From contig QCXZ01000138.1 in assembly GCA_025024175.1 (NCBI GenBank), positions 46,285,092 through 46,349,091 on the forward strand: a stretch of 64,000 nucleotides of DNA, read 5' to 3'. Position 1 is the stretch's first letter, and every line of letters starts with the position of its first letter. Origin of the DNA: Rhyzopertha dominica (Eukaryota > Arthropoda > Insecta > Coleoptera > Bostrichidae). The notes beneath the pieces are model-generated. The model saw only the letters and a program-made list of their open reading frames with translations, searched no databases and had not been told where the DNA came from. The translations under genes and the position numbers were made by a program. Positions 1 to 11,904 of the stretch are shown piece after piece.

Positions 1-420
1 TCTGTCAAGAAATTTTAGCGCTATTGGATGATGAAAAAACCTTAACCCACCGTATGTTTATGCCCGATGAAGTCCATTTTCTTGTAAACGGCTACGTAGT
101 AAACATAGGTGGTGGTAGCCTATATTCCTTAGTCTAATTAAGATGACAGTATGGTGCGTTCTTTCGTCACCTGGGATTATAGACCGTTTTTTTTTTCGTG
201 GAAATGCTACAACCATTACTGGTTCGTTTCACAAACATTGTGACAATATTTTTGAGGCAAGAATAGGTTCGAATTCCAGAATTCACATGATTGCAGCAAG
301 ACGGTGCTGCCATGTATATCCACTGTATGCTCGACTAAATCACTTGATTTGTCCGCATGCGACTTTTTTCTTTGGGGTTGGCTCAAGAGCATTAGCGGAA
401 CTAAACTAACGAGCACTAGA
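1..420 (+). pseudogene. Tc1/mariner-type transposase remnant (3' part)
   Basis: Conceptual translation gives pieces typical of insect Tc1/mariner (IS630) transposases. There is an N-side piece with PDEVHF and NGYV, a VWCVLSSPGII block followed by FFF, and the end-of-domain pattern CDFFLWGWLK near 357-385 in another frame. The frame changes several times and stops intervene, so this is a dead copy whose 5' part lies outside the window. The family is inferred from motif order. The clade is not determined. Confidence 0.7.
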
Positions 421-1296
421 AAATTCTAAGTTCTCATTAGAGATTTCCTTCTTTCTCTGCCTTCGCTGTTAACCAGGTCAATAATAATTAACAGTTGAAA
501 AAGAATCAAGTGCTAAGCGTTATCCATTAATAACTACTTTTTTCAAACAAAAATGTTTTAGACGGCGTCGTCGGGTAGAGCCGGAGGTCCTTTGTCACAA
601 AAGCAACGACGACATTGTTCATCGTCGGATTAAATTCGAAACCCTCTTCCAGCCGATCCGATATTCGCAGCCCTCGCAGTATTGCGGTAGACCAGGGCGT
701 TACGAAATCAGATAGCATCTCCGGCGGAGTCTAAACATTCTGTGTGCGACCCAGGCACATTAACAAAACAAAGATAAATGTCATTATGAGCAAAGTTCGT
801 ACGGGTAAACATGGCAGGAATCGGACTGCCCGCCGAGCGAAACTTCCAACAAACAGTACAAACTACAGTTAAACTAATTCAAACCGAACTCCCATTCCCA
901 AGTTATCCGCCATTATCGTGCCGTGTTCGCACACAGTCGAACTTCCAGCGTATGATGGAGAGCTCGAAAAATTATGTGGCGGCAAATATGGACTTTGCAA
1001 CTGGCGAGCGGTGCCCGCAAAAAGTATCGAACGTTGGCGACGTTGGACGTTATTATTACGAGACATATTCGTAAAGTAAGGGCTGTTTTGTCATTAAGAA
1101 AGTATTCATTAGAAAAATATTATTCCCAGTTTTAGTTTTATACAAAACGTATTTCTTTTTCCACATAATCGCTTTTACCTTCTAAGCACTTTTTCTAACG
1201 CTGCACCAGTTTCTTCAGTCCCTCTGCCTGCGAATTAAATCATTTCATAACGTCGCCTAGTGATTCCTTGGAAAAAACCGCTGCAAATTGAGTCAA
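421..1296. other. Unassigned interval
   Basis: No protein family was recognised. A short + frame at 811-1074 has no recognisable domain and no splice context. Some of this may be the tail of the adjacent mariner copy. Confidence 0.4.
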
Positions 1297-2131
1297 TACT
1301 TCCACATCCAATTGTCAAAATGACATTTACGTTTTTATTTCTTATACTATACGTTTAGTAATCAGGTTTTGAGCATTTTTCCTCTCTACACATTTTTTCT
1401 AAGACGAACAGTCCTCGTGATATTAGCAAAAATATATAAATTTTAAAATCGTTTTTTGCAAATAACTCGAAAATTATCAACTTAACAAAAAAAATTACAA
1501 GAGTGCTTTCTGATCAGAAATTTGATTTTTTATATAATACCCAAATTTTAAAAAAATCGTACGAGCAGGGTCCAAAATAGGTTTTTTGGAAATATTTCGA
1601 AGATGTCAAAATTTTGAATAAATTTTCTAAGACACTTTTTGTGAGAAATTTTATTTCCTATCTGATGGTATTTTCATTTTTTGAATATATTAAATATATT
1701 CGGAGATATTTAGGAAAAACCGTTTTCTTTAAGTGACGCTTTTTTGCTAATATCTTCTAAACAGTTTGCTGCACCGAAAATTTATAAGAACGAATAATAC
1801 TCGCAGTTATACTACTAATCACATACTAAAACGAAAAAAAAATAAAAAAATAAAAATTTGCAAAAAGGGTAGTTACCCCCCAATTTCGCCCCCTTCCCGA
1901 TATCTTACTTACCCCACAAACAAGATATATACGTCTGCCAAATTTCAAGTTCAAGTCTTTCGAAAGTTATGGTGTCCACAAACAATACCACAGACACACA
2001 GACAAGAAATTTGTTTTTGCTCAAATTTTGTTTTTTTGCGTTTTCGACCATTTTAAAGCGAATGAGCAAATAAAAATTTTTGAAAATTTTTTTCACGATA
2101 CAATACTTCCCATCCGTTGGATGTGGAAGTA
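1297..2131. mobile_element. MITE-like element with 15-bp terminal inverted repeats
   Basis: The left end TACTTCCACATCCAA (1297-1311) is the exact reverse complement of the right end at 2117-2131. Taking TA as the target duplication leaves a 13-bp terminal inverted repeat, as in Tc1/mariner-type MITEs. The interior is AT-rich, with many runs of A and T and no coding capacity that I recognise. Confidence 0.65.
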
Positions 2132-2194
2132 ATTAGGTGGCCAAAAATCTGACCTAAGCTGGTTTTGTAATTTTTTGGTAACCCTCAACGAGGT

Positions 2195-2865
2195 ATCGAT
2201 ATTCGATACCGGTTGCAATATCGATACTACTCAGAAGTATCAAAAGCATCGAAGAATCGAAAGTACCTAAAGTATCGAAGTATTAAAATATTTAAAATAT
2301 CGAAGTACCACTATTTATAGGTACTATAAATCAATGGTTAAATTATTGAAATAGGAATTGTTTGCAATATTGTGAGGCGCATGTACAATATAGCAAATGT
2401 TAGATCCAGTTATAGCTTATGAACTCCGCGAGCCACGACTTTTTCCTTTCACAATTTTAGGTACTTCTCATGCTTTAAATTAATGCGATATTTTGACACT
2501 TTCAATACTTTTGATACACTCTAATACGCGAAATACTGCAATAATTTCGATTCGTATACTTTAAATTATTCAGATATTTCGATACCTACAATATCTTTAA
2601 TGTCAATATTTTGGACGCCAAAAGTAACGATACTTTGAGTAAGTATCGATACTCTGTCCAGCCCATATCAATGTTTTGATATATTTCAATACATCTGATA
2701 CTTTCGGTATTTTAGATGCTTGTGAATACTTTCGATACTTTTGAACATTTTCAATACTTAGGTACTTTTGAATACTTTCGATACTTGAATACCACGAAAA
2801 GGTGGTATCGATTCTTGATACCACCAAAGGCATTGATTCTTTGATATTTTATCCAGCCCTAGTTC
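2195..2865. repeat. Degenerate TATCGATACTT-type repeat array
   Basis: The block is dense in GTATCGATA, TTTCGATACTTT and AGTATCGA words on both strands. Two sub-blocks end with similar words: GTCCAGCCC near 2658 and ATCCAGCCCTAG near 2859. Such subterminal TATCGATA arrays next to CAGGGCTGG-like ends resemble non-autonomous hAT elements. No left terminus or target duplication was found, so the class is an inference. Confidence 0.5.
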
Positions 2866-2869
2866 TGGG

Positions 2870-5800
2870 GAGACGGACAAAACTGAAAATTGGAAAATTA
2901 TCTTATGAGATATCAAAATATATATTTTCGAACTTCCTGAACACCTTTTTGACATTATTCTGATCGAATACTCAAATTGAGCTGATGGGGGATTAAAACG
3001 AGAAAAATTATTGAGTCAGGCATTAAAGTAAAAATAAAAATTATAAACAAATATCCAAGCGCTAACTGTAAAATGTACTTTATTTTGCAATAATAAATAG
3101 TCTTCAAACACGTCATCACCATCGTCGTCTTCGTCATCTTCATTTTCCTCTTCATGTTGGAATACTGCTTCCTCTTGTTGCTTCTCATTACTCATTTACT
3201 TCCACAGTTGCCAGATTTATATCCGCTAAAATAATCTTCATATTGGTTTCTGTTTTACTTTAAATTAGTAAATATGTTTTGGAATCCCAAAGACAACTTT
3301 ATTTGCCTATTTTAGGTTTGAACAGTATTTTTTTTTCGTATTTATGAATCAAGATAATACCAAACCAAAACCAGTACCATACTATATAAGTTCATTTTAA
3401 GTATATACTGAAGTCTGAAAGCAAATGTAAAGGCAGCAATTTTTACGTCACCATTTAGACAATAGAAAGAACAATCACAAACAAAAAAACGTGGTATTGC
3501 CATTAAAAAACTATGCCAGTTGCTTAGAAACCATCGACGTCTACGTCAAAAGATGACATTTTATGAAACACAAAATGACATCTCCGAGGATTTTTTTTAA
3601 TGAATATATTTTTATAAATTTTATTCTAGTATTGCGAATCACACTATATAAATCTCATTATAAAACCAATGAGATGTCAAAACGTGATATCAATCAGAGA
3701 CAATCGATGTTACATCTTTTGATAGTATTGTGTTTTTAGTTTCCTTTGTAGCATTTTATGTGAATTTTATCCTTAAATAAAGTTGTGATGACATAATTAA
3801 TTAGTACGTAATACTGAAAAAGCTGCTGAAACACTTACCTCTGTTATCATTATGATGAAATCATATAGATAATCTTTAATCACCAACGATAAGATCTAAA
3901 TAATCGTGTTTTCGATGCCTTGCGTAGGAACTAGGGAACTAGCGGGAAAAAATAGCAGTTTTGTGAGCCTGCTTAATGCACCTTTAAATTTTGACGATAT
4001 CTTCTTACTTCTCCAATGTCGGTATTATTAAATTTACATAAACAGTGCAAATCAAAATGATGTCCCCAATCAGATGACATCCTTCAATTTTTCAAGTAAG
4101 CTGTAATTTTTGGAATGACATGAACTTAACTATTTACGACCATTTTTAAGCTTAAAAAAATTAGAGAGAAACGGAATTATTTAAATGAAGTTTTTCCCAA
4201 ATTCTGGATTATTTTTTATATTGAGAACAAAAACAAGGGGTACTCACGTCAGTTATGAAAGAGGCGTTCTATCAACAAAGCTTAATTTTTTGTTTTCAAA
4301 CGGCACAATACATGCGATAGTAGTGGTGTTTTTTAAACATGTATAAATGCTTAATAATTTTGCGACATTTAATACCAAAACATTTCATTTTCCATGGATA
4401 ACTAGATTAAAATCTAAATAAAACAAAAATGGCCATAACGCTTACATTTAAAAGTGGGAAGATCACAGATTTTTTTAAACCGTAGCTAATTATGTGTTTA
4501 AAAATGGTAAGTTTATATCAGTCTTGAAAATGACAGTTTTATGCGCAAAATTTAGCCTTCTATATCCGCTAGTTTTCGAAATTCGTGTAATGTAAGCGGA
4601 ATTTTTTTTGCTGTAAGTACATAAACAGCTCATAGCCGATTATTACTAATCAGTTAAAGTATCCCTCCAAATCCAAGGCCAGACTCATACGTAAATTTCT
4701 TTCACATTTGCTCACAACATGACATAAAAATACCAAGAATAATATAGATGGTTCCAATACAGGTGGTTGAAGATGCATTGTAAAACATTAAATACAAGTA
4801 CTCAATATTTGGTTTAATTGTTGTTTCATTGGAGTACTGATGAGAGAAAAAAGTCAAGAATGTTTACTGGTTTATTACATAATCAACTCTACATTGATAG
4901 TCCAGTGTGTAACATTAATGAATTACAACCGCAATAACTAAAACAGCAAAACCACTACACCAAACTTGGCTCATTACGAACGAATTTTATGTAGCAGCTG
5001 GATATAATTTTACGACTCCTAATCTGCTCGCCGTATAATTTAACACCATCACATTCATTAAGAGCAATTAATACGTCCGATGCATATCAACGATTTATGT
5101 CGTTCATATTGAAAGCGATTTACGCAAATTCACTTTTGCCGTAGATTTCCCAGAGTCCAACGTTTACAAATTCTACTAGCTTACGCAACAGCATTAAAAA
5201 TAGCGTAACAATAACAATTACAGGTGTATTATTATGATTGAGAACTCGAGGCGTTTCGTTTGCGCTGTGACAGCGATACGACTTTATACGCGGAGAAGAT
5301 AATTATTTGTTGAACGCAAATCAAAGTGCAAATTGTTGTTCGATGTTTATGCCAATGATCACAAAACTATGTTCCATTTATATGGATATTCAGTTAGATT
5401 TTGTTATTTTACAAGAAATTGTTTTCTAATTATAATTGTTTTGTTTGATTATGTTCTGGCCCAAATGCTAATTGACGTCGACTGTTTCATAACAGAATTT
5501 TTGTTTGCTTACAGCTGATGTTTAAATTGCTTTTTCATTCGTACAGTCATCAAATGTGAAGAGATGTAAATATGGAGAGAGCTTAATTTGGAATAACTAA
5601 ATACGTATTTCAGTAGCTACGCTGCCATGTCCAGTAGAAGTCCCCACTTCGTCTGAAAATTTGGTGAAGAGAATATCCAGTCTAATATTTCAAGAAGTCG
5701 AGTTACTTCTACTAAAGATGGCAGTTCGGCTGCCGAAATACCTGTTTACTTGTTCTAAATTAATGCAGTAAGGGGTTTTCATATATCATTTAGAGGTGAG

Positions 5801-6885
5801 ATGTATCAGACTTTGCATGAGTTGAGGGAAGAATTTTGTTGTAGTGTTTAGTTATCCCATACTTTGTACGCCAGCTACCGATTAGGTAGTATTTTATTGA
5901 CTACCCAGTACTGTCTATTTACTCCTACTACTGCCTTTTGCAGGTTTACAAAGTGGCACAAACAGGACAGTGCCTTGTCTGTTTTGAGTAAATCAGCCTT
6001 TCAATTGATGTATACTCTGGACAGAAGCATTTGCTTTTCAAAATTTTGTGTCATCCCTATTGGACTTTTATTCTATATACTTCGATTGGTAATTTCTACA
6101 CAGGTGTTTTTAAATAGAAATTGCCTATTATTGGATTGTTTTTCAGTTCATTTTTAGACATTAGAAAAAGATTAATTTGACAACAACGAACGAGTCTAGG
6201 AATGTTTTTCTGAGGACCAGCAAGATGATAATGATAATATTAGTCAAGAATATTTTTAATCTTGTAAAAATATAGCTTTCACTAATGTTCCACGAAAAAT
6301 TCTTGAATAGTCACAGTACTATCCAGTTGAATAGAATAAAGGTACAAGTCACTACTATCGCAAACACTGATGATACAAATAAAAAAAAAACTGTTCCAAC
6401 TTCATAAGGTGAAATCTAATTGGCTTTCGTATGAATATATAAACGATTGATAAACCTGCTTTCCACAGAGGTATGCCACTTCAATTTTGTCATATCTTCT
6501 TAGTTTGAATTGATAACCATTGTTTTTTTCTTTTGAACAATCTTCAGCAGAATTACTAGACGGGCTCTTTTCATTTACCAAAAAAACATCAACAGACCAC
6601 GTAAATCGTTTACTCTTGAAAAAATTGCTACAATTACCAAGCTGAAAAACGTTTAATCAAATATTGCATTGTCATTTGAATTGAAGGTGAGCAATTTTCT
6701 GGTAGTTATTAACTACAGCGCGCCATTTGTGTCACATAATATACAGAAATGTAGTACAGAAGAAAACTGAATATCCACAAGAACAAAAATCTTACATCCA
6801 CCTGAATAGAAATTGTATATCAACCACCAGAATTAACGCATGCTCACTAAGATGTCGCACTCCACCATCTCAATCATATGGAAAA
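2870..6885. other. Unassigned AT-rich interval
   Basis: No host gene was recognised. It holds one short acidic frame (3016-3195, - strand). Around 4980-5330 there is a slightly more balanced-composition stretch with no coding pattern. The other short frames have no family features. Confidence 0.4.
3016..3195 (-). CDS. Possible small acidic ORF, 59 aa, unrecognised
   Basis: An ATG at 3195 (- strand) opens a 59-codon frame. It starts MSNEKQQEEAVFQ and runs into a Glu/Asp-rich stretch (about residues 14-33), then a more hydrophobic C-terminus. No family is recognised, and no splice sites or neighbouring exons were found. The acidic run could be the exon of a decayed transposon protein or chance from a GAA/GAT-rich repeat. 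Confidence 0.15.
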   Translation of the reverse strand: MSNEKQQEEAVFQHEEENEDDEDDDGDDVFEDYLLLQNKVHFTVSAWIFVYNFYFYFNA

Positions 6886-6889
6886 AAGG

Positions 6890-7950
6890 AGAGAAAATAA
6901 AACAGAAAATGCAAATCTTACAGCTAAAAAGATAAGACCTTGTAATAATACCACAATTGACCAAGCGTTTTAAAGTGGATTGCATTACAAATATCGCGGA
7001 ACATACCTATTTATTGCAAGAGAAAGCATCCGAATTTCATAAAGGCTGATGGTTGTCAGTGCACCTCAGGATGTATTCAGCGATTTAGAAATCGATACAA
7101 TATTGCTTTTGGAAAAATTAGCCGTGGGAGAGAAGGTGTATGCAGCAACTGGCTACGTGAAATTTAGGCTTCATGACTTCATGAAGGATGTAGTGATGCT
7201 AAAACATGGTTATTCTTTAAATTAGCACTTGACGGAACAATTAAATTATCTACATATGCTATTAAAGTATTTGTTGTGGCCAATATGACAGGAGAAAAAA
7301 TGCTGTGGGTCATTGGAAAACTACAGCGCCCACGATGTTTTAAAAATGTCAATTTCCTACCAGTTTGTTATTAATTTAATAACAAAGCATGGATGATTGC
7401 CCATTTATCCGAAACAAATATTTCTGGATGGGGTAAGAAGAAAAAAATTGTCCAGTAAATTTAGTGTCCCTACCGGCAAACAGTTGTACTATAAACAATT
7501 TATTAGGGCGTAATTAAATCTTTGAAAATTAATTTTGCAAAACTATAAGAATTACATTTCTTAAACCACCTAGAAAGAAATCCTTACGAAACTTGCCAAT
7601 TGATTATTCTGATGTAGATATCAAAAGTTCGGAACCGTGTAAAACACGCCACAATTAGGTCACAAAATGATGATTTATTAGAAAAATGGGCTGTCGCTAG
7701 CGCAACTGCGTTTTCGTTATGAATGGGAAAACCAAAATGATGACGATCATCGATTGTCAGAATAGATATATCAATTCCGGTTAGAAAATGTTGCCTCTGA
7801 AGAAGACGAAATGACGATGAAATATTAATGGCACTAGAATCAGGAGCTTTTGCTTATTCAATGCAGTAGCAAAATCGGTTGGATACAAATAGAGAAATTG
7901 ACCATTTAGGGAATACACAGACAAAGTAGAATTCGACGTAAAAATACTCT
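6890..7950 (+). pseudogene. pogo/Tigger-like (DDE_1) transposase remnant
   Basis: Several collinear pieces match the pogo/Tigger layout. LLQEKASEFHK near 7015-7045 and RFRNRYNIAFGKISRG near 7080-7130 correspond to the CENP-B-type DNA-binding end. VVANMTGEK, PRCFKNV and NKAWM (7270-7400) are from the DDE core. GVIKSLK (about 7505-7530) matches the DQGVIRSLK region after the third catalytic site. An acidic tail follows (7730-7830). Frameshifts and stops separate the pieces, so no functional protein is possible. In the family this enzyme performs cut-and-paste transposition into TA sites. Confidence 0.75.
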
Positions 7951-7954
7951 TTGT

Positions 7955-8735
7955 TCAGATATGAACTTCTGTATGTATTTTGTAGTTCGGTAAATAAAAA
8001 AGCATTGTGGTCCTTGATTTTAATGATTTACGACCTACTTTATGTGGTTTATTGGCCGTCGCTATAAACGATTTTTGCTGTATACTGATGTATAATCTTG
8101 AGGTAAATGGTTAATATTTGCCTGAAATATTACCTGAAGCCGCTTTGTTCTATAGGTTTAGCTACACCTGATGTAGTATTTTTAGGTATAGAAGGCATCA
8201 GCAGTTGTGTTTACCTGTCTTTGTTTCAATTAAGGCGTAAAATTGTTACTGATTGTGGTAGGAATTTTCGGAGGTTTGTTAATTCTAAAAGGTCAATTTA
8301 TGGCTTTCCGTAGGAAATAATTTGCTTGATATCGCTAATTTTTTTGCTGAATACTCCCAGTCTGTTTATGTTCTTCATAACAATGTCTGTGTGCATTACT
8401 AGGTGATAAAATGAACCACATTATTTTATCTCAAGACGATGTCTTAAAAAAACTAATAGTTTTGAAGGTAGAACGAGTTGTAATCCAGATGGCATATCAT
8501 CTTGTTTTTTTTGCGCAACTGTGTGCAATCCCTATCATTTCCGTTAACTTTGATTTTTAATAATTTACCAATAGTGCGTTGTCAGATATCTGAATGGTGT
8601 CATAAAAATGGAAGTCGTGATGATGTAATTAATTGTAGAGGAATTAGTATGTTATTGTGTATCTTTAATTTGAGTCTTTAGTAACAGGTCATTTTTCTAA
8701 TCGGTAAACAATGCATCATTGACAAATAAAATAAC
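7955..8735. other. Unassigned interval between two transposon remnants
   Basis: No gene was recognised. A frame at 8107-8313 shows no family features. The interval may include decayed 5' sequence of the retrotransposon that follows. Confidence 0.4.
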
Positions 8736-8739
8736 TTTT

Positions 8740-9149
8740 ATAGAGAAAGGTCAACTTCAACAAATCTGTTCCTATTTTCTAGTTTCATAAATACTGCTCT
8801 TGAATCTAATCAAAGTGTATATTGCATTTATACACATCCAAATAAACCTTTGATCGCGTAAATTGATTTACAGATTACATGCACTAGGTTTCAGGAATCC
8901 CTTGTTGACTTGGATTAGGTCTTATTTAAGGAACAAAAGACAAATTAATGATGTTTTGTCTGATGTCATGGTTCTGTCTACATCTGGTGTACTGCAGGGA
9001 TCCTGTTTGGGACCACTGCTGTTCTCTACCTTCATTAATGGTATTTCTAATGCATTTATTGATTCTAACTGTATTAGTGGATGATCGGAAACTGTTCAGA
9101 ATTGTCAGTTGTTTGGAAGACTGTTCATCACCTGAGGATGATTTAGACC
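8740..9149 (+). pseudogene. Non-LTR retrotransposon reverse transcriptase, 5' part (split)
   Basis: The translation carries the reverse transcriptase blocks of the jockey/CR1/I-like non-LTR group. A RSTSTNLFLF motif lies near 8752-8785, and FDRVN near 8850 corresponds to the kaFD motif. LHALGF and SYLRNKRQ follow, then SGVLQGSCLGPLLF near 8975-9020. The catalytic box is decayed to VDDRKLF near 9075-9100. At least one frameshift and one stop are present. The reading frame is cut at 9149 by a transposon and resumes at 10533. Confidence 0.8.
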
Positions 9150-10532
9150 CGAGGGGGTAATCACCGTGGATGTGTTTGTTCAACTGCTCGGATGTGGCCT
9201 GGATGTGTTTGGATTGGTTGAGTGGATGTGGATGGATGTGATTTGTAAATTTGGGCATGCGCGCATGTGCATAGCCCACAAAAAAACTTAACTGCTAAAA
9301 CCTGACCTAAAACCACGCGTTTCACTTCGCATTTTACGTTTGCTGGCTTTTTAATGAAAATTGAAGTAGTGACAGACTGAACCGTGTAAAAATTACTCAA
9401 ATTTCTAATGACCATGTATGGGTGTATTTTTGGTATAAGTTACAGGGCGCCAAATAAAAATAGTACTTTAATGGAGAACGTATGTACATTCTTTCAAATA
9501 TATTAAAGTAAAAAGCAAACATTGACAATATTCACTTAAAACATCAACAGTTACAACAAAGGTCTGGAATGTTTGGGCAAATTTTATGAACTTATTGTTT
9601 TTTTTACTTTCCCTCAAGACAAAAGTGTTGACATAAAAAGATACGTGCGCATTATTCCTGAAAAAAAAAACAAATGATTCTCAGATCGTTGTACCTAGAA
9701 ACTTGTACAATGAAATAATCTTAATTCATTCAAACAACTTGGAAGGATTAGTAAAGCTGTTGTGACAGAAAATACTCTTGAATTTGAAACTAGTTTGGAA
9801 ACAAGTGAAGATGAAGAAGGAATTGTCTTATGCAGAAGACAAAGATACAGAAAATTTGTCATTGGATGAAGATAAAAATAATAGTGCTAGTATTATGCTT
9901 GAAAACTATTACAGTCTAGTCTGATGACCGCTGGTATCTGGGTTGGAAATTTAAATCGAAGAAGTGTAGTCCGGAAAATTACAGCAAAGAAATAAATAAG
10001 AAATTCATTTTTTATGTTCCAGTTATTTCACAAAGCTCGCAACCTTTTTGTCTGAAAAGGGCAGATAAGCAAAATATAAAAAAATATAAATCTTCTGAGA
10101 ACCGAAATAGAGTATTTTTTAGATATGCATTCTTCGAAGACAAAGTTCTTTTGAACTATTGAGACATTGTTTTTCTTTATATTTTTTTATTATGTTATGT
10201 ACGTTTAGGATTTCTTTTTTTAGACATATATTTTGTAAAAAATGTTTGTGTATTTCCTTTGTCTATGATCTATTATTATTTTACATGTGCAAAAAGTAGT
10301 AAAGAGGGAGTCTGTAAAGTCTATGAAACTCAGGATGTGTAATAAGTAATTCTTGAGGTTCTCTGTCTAAATAAGTGTGGATCAGCGTGAATAAGTCTTA
10401 ATTTTGTAGTGTAATGGATGTGGGTGGATATATGGATATGGGTGGATGTGGATGGATGTACACGTTTGTCCATGGATGTGTTTGAGAAAATGGATGAGTT
10501 TGTACAATTTTGGGTGGGTGATTTCCCCTTCG
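9150..10532. mobile_element. hAT-like non-autonomous DNA transposon, 1383 bp
   Basis: The element is bounded by 16-bp inverted repeats, CGAGGGGGTAATCACC on the left and CGAAGGGGAAATCACC when the right end is read inverted (14/16 identical). It is flanked by the perfect 8-bp duplication TTTAGACC (9142-9149 and 10533-10540). An 8-bp duplication is typical of the hAT superfamily. Just inside each end is a cluster of GGATGTG words (9166-9245 and 10415-10490), which look like subterminal repeats and run in the same orientation at both ends. A short acidic coding-like patch lies at 9780-9900, but there is no recognisable transposase. Confidence 0.8.
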
Positions 10533-10950
10533 TTTAGACCCCTGGAGTGAGTGCGATGATTTGAAGTTGTGCAAGAACAAATGTAAAGTAATACGATTGA
10601 GTAGGAAGAAAACCATTAACTATTATTACTACAACGTGTGGGGTTCGATTGTGGAACATGTTGACCATATAAGCGATCTTGGTATACTGTAGTTTTGTAT
10701 TGATGATATTCTAGCTCGTCCAAATAAACTCATTTCTCTGAGCTTTTCGGTATTAGAGCTATTTGAATACTTTATTCGACCCTAGCGAGGTCGTTGCTGA
10801 AATATGACTCTGTAATCTGGAACCCTTTTTATTTTTCTGCTATCGATCGCATTGAGAAAGATATTTATGTTTAAGGATATCCAGAATTACTTTTGTTTTC
10901 CATCGCTTCAGGCTAGAAGTCTTGTTTAATTAAAGTTTTTAATGATTATA
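10533..10950 (+). pseudogene. Non-LTR retrotransposon reverse transcriptase, 3' part (split)
   Basis: After the inserted hAT-like element the same reading frame continues with CKNKCKVIRLSR (10568-10605), then VDHISDLGI, the thumb-side block KYDSVIWNPF near 10805-10830 and FPSLQARSL near 10895-10920. These match the order found in jockey/CR1-type elements downstream of the YADD box. One stop and a frameshift are present. The two halves, 8740-9149 and 10533-10950, come from one element. Confidence 0.8.
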
Positions 10951-11900
10951 TTGACAGCTTCCTTCTAAAGTCCCATCTGGAGGCACAAATGGGACCACAT
11001 AACCAGTTAAATTCGTCCAGATGGAGTTTTTAGGTAGCCCCAGTAAACATTTGCCTAAATAGGGGTGCCCTGACCGGCCAAATCGTTTGTCCCGTTGTAC
11101 CAGTTGGCCTTCCGCATCTGCGGTACAGTTGATCAAAACTTCTGTCCACCCCTTCGACCGAACACAGCCCCAGCCGGACAAAGGGACAATCGATAAGTCC
11201 CTCCACCTGGTCTGAGGTGTGATCATTACCCAGATATGTCGGCGGGCGAAAAACAAAAGCAGGAACGCGTTAATTAAACGGCTTCCCGGAGATTAAAGAA
11301 AAGTTGGCGGGCAGACGAGGAGGCGGCAGCGGAGAGAGCGAGACGGACGGAACTTTTAAATTCGTACGACGAACTTTTAACTAGTCTGAGACACGGACGA
11401 ACTTTGCTTCGGAACTAAAGTTGTTACAAAAGTGTAAGTTTATATACTTTATGGCAAAAGTTAGTTTAAGGGAAGGAACATTTTGCCGAGATCGATAAAA
11501 CAAAGTTTGCCGGGCTGTATGGCATCTACTTTGGAAAGTTTTCGCAAACTTCGCGGAAAACTTGATGCCGGTTTATATAATTCGCTGGCGCACGTCGCCC
11601 AGACGGGAACTGCGGGAATTTTTAATTAGAAATTATCTGACGCTATCGCGAAAGTCACTTGACGGTTTAACCGTTGTTAATGCCGATTTTGGGGCTGCCG
11701 GGTTATTCCCCGTTCAATCTGAGCTGAATTCGTAAGCGATCACATGTTCTGGTTCTTTACTTGTTCAGTTCCAGGACGAACTGATTGTACAGGGTGAGAT
11801 AAATTAGAAGAGCAAAACAGATTTTGATTACCTTTTTTAGTTTTTGACTTATAGCCTAAAAATTTCGAATTTTCGAAGGGCCCCGTAGCGCCGGCGTATT
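10951..11900. other. GC-rich stretch, no gene recognised
   Basis: Roughly 10960-11740 is clearly more GC- and CpG-rich than its surroundings. It includes a purine-rich segment at 11290-11360 (gaggaggcggcagcggag). No long coding frame with family features was found. It could be a regulatory island or an untranslated first exon, but neither can be shown from sequence alone. Confidence 0.4.
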
Positions 11901-11904
11901 TATA

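Noticed and set aside
4846..4864. CTGATGAGAGAAAAAAGTC as another hammerhead core
   Set aside because: There is no stem II and no pairing partner for stem III, so the match is by chance.
8926..9279. 117-codon - strand frame rich in His and Pro
   Set aside because: It reads the antisense of the reverse transcriptase and of the GGATGTG subterminal repeats.
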